Positions 7,311-11,788 of a DNA stretch of 11,788 nt are shown piece by piece (within the stretch, counting starts at the first letter, position 1; every line of letters begins with the position of its first letter). Both the position numbers and the translations under genes were made by a program. A model generated the notes under the pieces. The model worked only from the letters and a program-made list of their open reading frames with translations, did not search any database and had not been told where the DNA came from. The DNA comes from Flavobacterium psychrophilum (lineage in GTDB: Bacteria; Bacteroidota; Bacteroidia; Flavobacteriales; Flavobacteriaceae), in assembly GCA_945861915.1 (NCBI GenBank), contig CAMAWK010000055.1:1-11788 (forward strand), written 5' to 3'.

Positions 7311-7339
7311 TGTTTAAGCAGAAATTTATAGTACATTTA
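7309..7339 (+). promoter_or_regulatory. Candidate murI promoter overlapping the terminator T-tract
   Basis: TTTG at 7309-7312 and TACATTTA at 7332-7339 are 19 nt apart. This resembles the -33 and -7 (TAnnTTTG) elements of Bacteroidetes promoters with one mismatch in the last base. Transcription would begin near 7346, giving a leader of about 15 nt before the murI ATG at 7361. A promoter is expected here because a strong terminator isolates murI from the upstream operon. Support is motif and position only. Confidence 0.4.
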
Positions 7340-7360
7340 ATCCTAAGAAATTTGTTTTGT

Positions 7361-8137
7361 ATGCACAATAAAAATCCCATTGGAATATTTGATTCAGGCA
7401 TTGGCGGCACTTCTATTTGGTCAGCTATTCATTATTTATTACCCAATGAAAAAACAATTTATCTCGCAGACAGCAAAAATGCTCCTTACGGTCAAAAGTC
7501 AAAAGAGGAAATTATAGCATTATGTTTTAAAAATACAGAGTTATTGTTAAAAATGGACTGTAAATTAATTGTGGTAGCTTGTAACACGGCAACAACGAAT
7601 GCAATTCAGGAATTAAGGTCTAAATATACTATTCCTTTTATTGGAATAGAACCCGCAATTAAACCTGCAGCTACCCATTCAAAAACACAAACTATTGGGA
7701 TATTAGCTACTCTAGGCACCCTGAATAGTGAACTTTTTAATAAAACTGCCGAGAAGTTTCAAGAGACAAAAATCATAGAGCAAGTAGGGCATGGTTTGGT
7801 AGAATTGATCGAAAATGGCGAAATCAATTCTCCAAAAATGACAGAACTTCTTCGTTCCTATTTACAGCCAATGATAGATAATAATATTGATTATCTTGTT
7901 TTGGGATGCAGTCATTATCCTTATTTAATTCCTCAAATAAAAAAAATACTTCCAGATAGCATACAAATTATTGATTCAGGGGAAGCAGTAGCAAAGCAAA
8001 CACAAAATATTTTAAGCGAAAAAGTTGGTTTTTCAGATGGGATAGCCCCAAAACCTGTTTTTTATACGAATACCAACTCAAAGGTGCTTTTTGAGATTTT
8101 GGAAAAGAAATTCGGAGTGATTGAGAAAGATTTCTAA
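7361..8137 (+). CDS. murI: Glutamate racemase
   Basis: This cytoplasmic, cofactor-independent enzyme converts L-glutamate to D-glutamate for peptidoglycan precursors. From the ATG at 7361 the protein has 258 residues, the normal length. Family features: GIFDSGIGG (8-16) with Asp11 and Ser12, YLADSKNAPYGQKS (34-47), VVACNTATTNAI (71-82) with catalytic Cys74, and LVLGCSHYPYLIPQI (179-193) with catalytic Cys183 and His185, then IDSGEAVA (204-211). The reading frame stays open upstream to an in-frame ATT at 7292, but that would place the start inside the terminator hairpin, and the extra 23 residues match nothing in the family. The stop is 3 nt from the stop of the gene on the opposite strand. 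All key residues are present. Confidence 0.97.
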   Translation: MHNKNPIGIFDSGIGGTSIWSAIHYLLPNEKTIYLADSKNAPYGQKSKEEIIALCFKNTELLLKMDCKLIVVACNTATTNAIQELRSKYTIPFIGIEPAIKPAATHSKTQTIGILATLGTLNSELFNKTAEKFQETKIIEQVGHGLVELIENGEINSPKMTELLRSYLQPMIDNNIDYLVLGCSHYPYLIPQIKKILPDSIQIIDSGEAVAKQTQNILSEKVGFSDGIAPKPVFYTNTNSKVLFEILEKKFGVIEKDF

Positions 8138-8142
8138 AATCT
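8128..8142. terminator. Weak hairpin across the convergent murI and gamma-carbonic-anhydrase stops
   Basis: AGATTT (8128-8133) pairs with AAATCT (8137-8142) around a CTA loop, and the hairpin covers both stop codons. On the plus strand a T-rich stretch follows (8143-8157); on the minus strand the following bases are less T-rich. With only one G-C pair, it is a weak candidate for a shared bidirectional terminator, but no better one fits in the 3-nt gap between the genes. Confidence 0.25.
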
Positions 8143-8659
8143 ATTCTTCTTTTTTATACCAGCTAGAATACATCACATAATTATTAGAAATACGTTCTAT
8201 CTCTCCTGCAAAATCCGATTCATCTATATCTTTTACTTTCTTGGCAGGAACACCCGCATAAATAGAACCCGATTCAACAACTATGTTTTGGGTAACCACT
8301 GCTCCAGCTGCAATAATCGAATTGCTTTCTATTATGCAATTATCCATTACAATCGCTCCCATACCTATTAAAACATTGTCCTTTATCGTACAACCGTGAA
8401 CGATAGCGTTATGACCAATTGAGACATTATTTCCTATAATAGTGGGATGTTTTTGATAGGTGCAATGAATAATAGCACCATCTTGAATATTCACTTTATT
8501 TCCGATAGTTATAAAATGTACATCACCTCTAATAATAGCATTAAACCATACGCTGCAAAACTCTCCAAAAGATACATCGCCAATAATAGTTGCATTTTCA
8601 GCAACAAAACAATCGGCAGGAATACTAGGAGTTTTTCCGTTAACAGATAAGATGGGCAT
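8141..8659 (-). CDS. Gamma carbonic anhydrase family protein (left-handed beta-helix)
   Basis: From the ATG at 8659 the protein has 172 residues, typical of the YrdA/PaaY-type gamma-class family. It shows hexapeptide-repeat periodicity throughout (ATIIGD, VSFGEF, ITIGNK, PTIIGN, VSIGHN, NVLIGM), which folds as a left-handed beta-helix trimer. Predicted metal ligands are His65 (IIHC), His83 and His88 (IGHNAIVHGC). The conserved RGD (44-46) and QDG (59-61) are also present. The long acidic loop with the proton-shuttle Glu of archaeal Cam is absent: the first two histidines are only 18 residues apart, compared with 36 in Cam. Actual carbonic anhydrase activity is therefore uncertain. An upstream in-frame GTG at 8716 would overlap the PorP gene and is not preferred. 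The gene lies 13 nt after the PorP/SprF stop and is probably co-transcribed with it. Confidence 0.93.
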   Translation of the reverse strand: MPILSVNGKTPSIPADCFVAENATIIGDVSFGEFCSVWFNAIIRGDVHFITIGNKVNIQDGAIIHCTYQKHPTIIGNNVSIGHNAIVHGCTIKDNVLIGMGAIVMDNCIIESNSIIAAGAVVTQNIVVESGSIYAGVPAKKVKDIDESDFAGEIERISNNYVMYSSWYKKEE

Positions 8660-8672
8660 TAAAAAATGAAGT

Positions 8673-9668
8673 TTAATTGATTGCTGGACAGTTACATTCG
8701 TATCGCTCTCGTTCACAAAATAAATTGATTCCTAAAGTGATTTGGTGATACCCTCCATTGTCAAATTTTATATCTCCTGAAACTTGAGAATAAGTATAAG
8801 CAAACATATAATTGTTGTAATTAACACCAATTATTGGAGTAATATATTGTAAGTTTTGTGTTGCTACCGAATTACCTGAGATGTATTCAGCTCCGTCAAG
8901 GCTTCTTCGATACGATAGACCAGCCCATAGTTTTCCGAATTCCATGTTTTTGTAGGCTTTCATATTGATATCAACCGTTTTTTCATTTGTTTGCTCTGTT
9001 AATTGAAACAAAATCGAAGGTTCCCAAAGTATTTTGTATTTATCTCCAAAATTATATCCAGCGCTCAACAAGTATTTTCTCAAATTATCGCTTTCATATT
9101 CTGTGTAAATATTTCTACTTGTTTCCATAGCGTTCTTCACAGTAAAGTGCGTATAAAAATCTAAATAATTATAAGAAGCACCTACATCTATATTAAAATA
9201 CGATCCTTTTTGAACAATTCCACCAAAAATTATTGGATCAATTATAGTTAAATCAAATCCTGTTTCATCTAATTGACTCTGAACAAGTCCCAAACTCATA
9301 CCAAATGACAATTGATTCAAATCTATAGCATCGCGGGAAAACATGATGTGGTGAGCGTAAGTCAATTTTATCCCTTTTTGTGAGTGAAAACCGTTTTCAT
9401 CGCTAAACAATATTACTCCAGCACCTGATTGTTCACCCACTCTGCCATTAAAACTTAGTGTTTGAAGAGAAGGAGCATCACTTTGATCAAACCACTGTTT
9501 TCTTGCAGTTAATCTAACTTTAGCACAATTAGCTGCTCCTGCCATTGAGGGATGAAGTAAATAATAATTGTCTGATAAATAATCTGAATAAACGGCAATT
9601 CCTTGTTGTGAAAAAGAAAACTGACTCATCAAAAAAAGCACTAAAATAAATTTGATTTTATGAAGCAT
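8673..9668 (-). CDS. PorP/SprF family type IX secretion system membrane protein
   Basis: The 331-residue protein starts at the ATG at 9668 with a signal peptide (core FILVLFLMSQFSF at about residues 7-19, cleavage near FSFSQ-Q). The mature N-terminus, with the SDYLSDNYYLLHPSMAGAA pattern (28-46) followed by ARKQWFDQSDAPSLQTLSFNG (about 55-75), is the recognisable PorP/SprF signature. The rest is aromatic-rich alternating strands of an outer-membrane barrel. PorP/SprF members bind PorK-N/GldJKN-linked machinery or anchor secreted adhesins such as SprB. Here no large adhesin gene or gldKLMN cluster is adjacent in the window, so this is a stand-alone paralogue. It is the first gene of a two-gene minus-strand unit with the gamma-carbonic-anhydrase-like gene. 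The C-terminus is cysteine-rich (FCERERYECNCPAIN). Family is well supported; the specific partner is unknown. Confidence 0.9.
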   Translation of the reverse strand: MLHKIKFILVLFLMSQFSFSQQGIAVYSDYLSDNYYLLHPSMAGAANCAKVRLTARKQWFDQSDAPSLQTLSFNGRVGEQSGAGVILFSDENGFHSQKGIKLTYAHHIMFSRDAIDLNQLSFGMSLGLVQSQLDETGFDLTIIDPIIFGGIVQKGSYFNIDVGASYNYLDFYTHFTVKNAMETSRNIYTEYESDNLRKYLLSAGYNFGDKYKILWEPSILFQLTEQTNEKTVDINMKAYKNMEFGKLWAGLSYRRSLDGAEYISGNSVATQNLQYITPIIGVNYNNYMFAYTYSQVSGDIKFDNGGYHQITLGINLFCERERYECNCPAIN

Positions 9669-9763
9669 TCAAAAGAGTATTAGTTAAAATTTATTTCCAT
9701 CTATTTAGTAACGAGAAAAAATAGTATTTATTTAATTCTTTGTAAATTATAAGAATTAAAAAC

Positions 9764-9771
9764 CAAATATA
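9764..9771 (-). promoter_or_regulatory. Candidate -7 element for the PorP/SprF gene
   Basis: Read on the minus strand, 9771-9764 is TATATTTG, an exact match to TAnnTTTG. Transcription would start near 9757, giving a leader of about 90 nt before the ATG at 9668. No good TTG was found at the expected -33 distance, so support is partial. Confidence 0.4.
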
Positions 9772-9775
9772 GTTA

Positions 9776-9803
9776 TTAGTAGAAAATAACTTCGTTAAAT
9801 TTG
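9776..9803 (+). promoter_or_regulatory. Candidate promoter of the NifU-family operon
   Basis: TAAATTTG at 9796-9803 matches the Bacteroidetes -7 consensus TAnnTTTG exactly. A TTA at 9776-9778 (or 9773-9775) stands at 17-20 nt and could serve as an imperfect -33 element. Transcription would start near 9810, leaving about 12 nt before the ATG at 9822. The upstream part of the gap (9669-9763) is AT-rich and I see nothing else in it. Confidence 0.5.
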
Positions 9804-9821
9804 TAAAAAAATAAAGAAATC

Positions 9822-10721
9822 ATGTCAAAAATAACAATAAAAGAAACGCAGAACCCAAGCATTATAAAATTTGAATTGGAGGATTTCATTACCAAAAATG
9901 AGAGTTTTGAGTTCAAAAATATCGATGAGGCAACGAACTCTCCATTGGCGCAAAAATTATTTTATTTACCTTTTGTTAAAACAGTCTATATCTCGGGAAA
10001 TTTTATTGGTATCGAGAAATTTAGCATCGTAGAATGGGATGATGTTAAAGAGGCTGTAGCGGAACAAATAGAAACCTTTATTTCCAGTGGCGGAATCATT
10101 ATTACTGAACAAACCAATCAGACCAAGAAACAACCCATCACGGTCTATGGCGAAACAACGCCCAATCCAGCTGCTTTAAAATTTGTTGTCAATAAAATGC
10201 TAACTAAAACAGCAATTGAGTTCAAAAACATCGATCAAACTTCGGCTTCTCCTTTGGCGAAAGAGTTATTTAAATTTCCGTATGTGAAAGAAGTTTTTAT
10301 TGACGAAAATTATATCTCAGTCACTAAATACGAAAGTTATGATTGGCAGGAAATCACTCTGGAAGCTCGAACTTTTATCAAACAATTTATCGAAAATGGA
10401 GGAACTATTCTTGACGAAAGTTTAATTACTGCTCAAGTTGAACTAGAGAATACGAAGATGGAAAGTTTTGATACATTGGACAGTACTTCTCAAAAAATCA
10501 TTTCTATTTTAGATGAGTTTGTAAAACCTGCTGTACAGGCAGATGGTGGAAATATTGCTTTTGATTCCTATAACGAAAGCGACAAAATCGTAAAAGTAAT
10601 TCTTCAAGGGGCTTGTAATGGGTGTCCTTCTTCTACTTTTACTTTAAAAAGTGGTATCGAAAACATGCTAAAAAGTATGTTGAACGATACCGAAATTACC
10701 GTTGAGGCATTAAACGGTTAA
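9822..10721 (+). CDS. NifU-family Fe-S cluster protein with two Nfu_N domains
   Basis: The 299-residue cytoplasmic protein has three parts. Two tandem Nfu_N-type domains (about 7-95 and 110-197) are clearly homologous to each other: both carry FKNID, SPLA, P[FY]VK and a closing GG-I segment. A C-terminal NifU domain (about 222-297) carries the VQADGGNIAF motif (238-247) and the CNGC cluster motif (Cys265, Cys268). Nfu proteins hold a [4Fe-4S] cluster between two monomers through the CxxC and deliver it to target enzymes. Bacterial and mitochondrial Nfu proteins usually have one Nfu_N domain; the double form, as I recall, is common in Bacteroidetes. It is the first gene after the divergent promoter region and is followed after 12 nt by the thioredoxin-domain gene, so both are probably one operon. 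Start at the ATG at 9822 is natural. Confidence 0.94.
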   Translation: MSKITIKETQNPSIIKFELEDFITKNESFEFKNIDEATNSPLAQKLFYLPFVKTVYISGNFIGIEKFSIVEWDDVKEAVAEQIETFISSGGIIITEQTNQTKKQPITVYGETTPNPAALKFVVNKMLTKTAIEFKNIDQTSASPLAKELFKFPYVKEVFIDENYISVTKYESYDWQEITLEARTFIKQFIENGGTILDESLITAQVELENTKMESFDTLDSTSQKIISILDEFVKPAVQADGGNIAFDSYNESDKIVKVILQGACNGCPSSTFTLKSGIENMLKSMLNDTEITVEALNG

Positions 10722-10733
10722 TTAGACTCAAAA

Positions 10734-11788
10734 ATGAACCAACTTTTGCAAGAAACCAGCCCCTATTTGTTGCAACACGCCACTAATCCTGTGCATTGGA
10801 AGGCTTGGAATTCGTTCTCATTAGCGCAAGCCCAAGAACAAAACAAATTGATTATCATCAGTATTGGGTATTCCGCTTGTCATTGGTGTCATGTGATGGA
10901 ACACGAAAGTTTTGAAAGTCAAGAAGTAGCAACTGTTATGAATGGCGGTTTCATCAACATCAAGGTCGATCGCGAAGAACGACCAGATGTGGATGCTGTG
11001 TATATGAAAGCCATTCAAATGATGACGGGTCGAGGTGGTTGGCCTTTAAATGTGGTGACGCTACCAGATGGTAGACCCGTTTGGGGAGGTACTTATTTTA
11101 GAAAAGAAGATTGGATGCATACACTCCATCAGCTTCAGGAAATGTATGAACTAGCTCCTGAGAAAATGATTGAGTATGCCGAAAAGTTGCATGAAGGCAT
11201 TCAATCGATTGGGATTGTACAAAATGAATCTGCTGAAACAGCAATCAATCAAAATCAAATCCATGCTTTAGTCGAAAAATGGACCGATTATTTTGATTGG
11301 GATTTTGGTGGCATGGCAAGTACACCCAAATTTATGATGCCCAATAATTATCATTTTTTGATGCGTTTTGCACACCAAAAACAGGACAAAAAACTACTTG
11401 ATTTTGTGAATTTAACGCTAACCAAAATTGCGTTTGGCGGTGTATTTGATACAGTAGATGGCGGATTTTCTCGCTATTCGGTGGACAACAAATGGCATGT
11501 GCCTCATTTTGAAAAAATGCTGTATGACAATGGTCAATTAGTATCCTTGTACAGCGATGCCTATAAACTTACTAAAAACCCTTTGTACAAAGAAGTAATC
11601 CAAAAAACATTGGCGTTTGTTGAAAGAGAATGGATGATTCCCGAAGGAGGTTTTTATAGTGCGTTGGATGCCGATAGTCTAAATCCAGAAAATCATCTCG
11701 AGGAAGGGGCGTTTTATATTTGGACACTTCCAGAGCTTCACTCCATAATTGGGGATGATTTTAATTTGTTTAGTCAAGTTTTTAATAT
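10734..11788 (+). CDS. DUF255/YyaL-type thioredoxin-domain protein, partial (3' end outside window)
   Basis: From the ATG at 10734 the frame stays open through the window end, giving 351 codons of a protein that is usually about 670-700 residues. The N-terminus NQLLQETSPYLLQHATNPV (2-20) and HWKAW are the family hallmark (YyaL in Bacillus, SPATA20 in animals). A thioredoxin-like domain (about 1-165) carries SACHWCHVME (47-56) with Cys49 and Cys52, IKVDREERPDVDAVYM (76-91) and GGWPLNVVTLPDGRP (101-115). The region after that begins the alpha/alpha-barrel (six-hairpin-like) part, with DGGFSRYSVDNKWHVPHFEK and a later GGFYSALDADS. Biological function is unknown; the CxxC suggests a redox role and the second part resembles sugar-epimerase folds. 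It follows the NifU-family gene by 12 nt. No frameshift is visible in the part present. Confidence 0.92.
   Translation, partial: MNQLLQETSPYLLQHATNPVHWKAWNSFSLAQAQEQNKLIIISIGYSACHWCHVMEHESFESQEVATVMNGGFINIKVDREERPDVDAVYMKAIQMMTGRGGWPLNVVTLPDGRPVWGGTYFRKEDWMHTLHQLQEMYELAPEKMIEYAEKLHEGIQSIGIVQNESAETAINQNQIHALVEKWTDYFDWDFGGMASTPKFMMPNNYHFLMRFAHQKQDKKLLDFVNLTLTKIAFGGVFDTVDGGFSRYSVDNKWHVPHFEKMLYDNGQLVSLYSDAYKLTKNPLYKEVIQKTLAFVEREWMIPEGGFYSALDADSLNPENHLEEGAFYIWTLPELHSIIGDDFNLFSQVFN

Noticed and set aside
7292..7360. Upstream extension of murI
   Set aside because: The extension would begin inside the terminator hairpin with a non-standard codon and does not resemble the family N-terminus; ATG 7361 is used.
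8447..8650. Plus-strand open frame of 67 codons
   Set aside because: Antisense to the gamma-carbonic-anhydrase gene, whose hexapeptide motifs are clear; no support for a second gene.
8660..8716. GTG-initiated N-terminal extension of the gamma-carbonic-anhydrase protein
   Set aside because: Overlaps the PorP/SprF coding end; the family normally begins close to the MPIL at 8659.
10821..11018. Minus-strand open frame of 65 codons
   Set aside because: Antisense to the thioredoxin-domain motifs (CHWC, REERPDVD) of the YyaL-type gene.
1..11788. Defence system, prophage, transposon or CRISPR
   Set aside because: No transposase, integrase, nuclease, inverted-repeat or spacer-repeat pattern was seen; all genes are core-type families with a consistent base composition.

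Overview
The window reads as a core chromosomal segment of a Bacteroidota bacterium, most likely Flavobacterium or a close relative. The evidence is AT-rich DNA with many A/T-ending codons, promoters of the TAnnTTTG type with no clear Shine-Dalgarno sequences, a PorP/SprF family protein (a type IX secretion/gliding family restricted to this phylum), and the gene order NAD kinase - DUF6089 - uppS - bamA - ompH - ompH - murI, which I recall from Flavobacteriia. I see no tRNA, rRNA, CRISPR array, insertion sequence, integrase or phage gene.

Layout. Positions 1-84 hold the last 27 codons of an upstream gene, probably a CBS-domain protein. nadK (91-975) follows after 6 nt. A 142-nt gap carries a good promoter (1069-1097), which starts a plus-strand cell-envelope operon: a DUF6089 outer-membrane barrel protein (1118-1798), uppS (1800-2540), bamA (about 2548-5175), a long OmpH/Skp-like protein (5214-6704) and a short OmpH/Skp-like protein (6751-7251). 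A strong intrinsic terminator (7273-7310) closes it. murI (7361-8137) follows with its own probable promoter and converges, with only 3 nt between stop codons, on a minus-strand pair: a PorP/SprF family protein (9668-8673) and a gamma-carbonic-anhydrase-like protein (8659-8141). From a shared divergent promoter region (9669-9821) a second plus-strand operon starts: a NifU-family Fe-S protein with two Nfu_N domains (9822-10721) and a DUF255/YyaL thioredoxin-domain protein (10734 to the window end, incomplete).

How the genes work together. The central operon joins cell-wall lipid carrier synthesis (UppS), outer-membrane protein insertion (BamA), periplasmic chaperoning of unfolded outer-membrane proteins (two OmpH/Skp paralogues) and an uncharacterised barrel (DUF6089). 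murI next door supplies D-glutamate for peptidoglycan. It is an envelope-assembly cluster.

Novelty. Most of the window is ordinary conserved housekeeping content, and I did not find a convincing new system such as a defence or mobile module. The most unusual item is the 496-residue OmpH paralogue. Its C-terminal two thirds consist of four copies of a 43-residue charged helical repeat joined by Ala/Ser/Thr/Lys/Val linkers, which looks like a long periplasmic spacer attached to a Skp-type chaperone core. Other points worth a second look are the DUF6089 protein locked into the envelope operon, the solitary PorP/SprF gene, the duplicated Nfu_N domain, and compact regulatory arrangements at 7273-7339 and 9764-9803.
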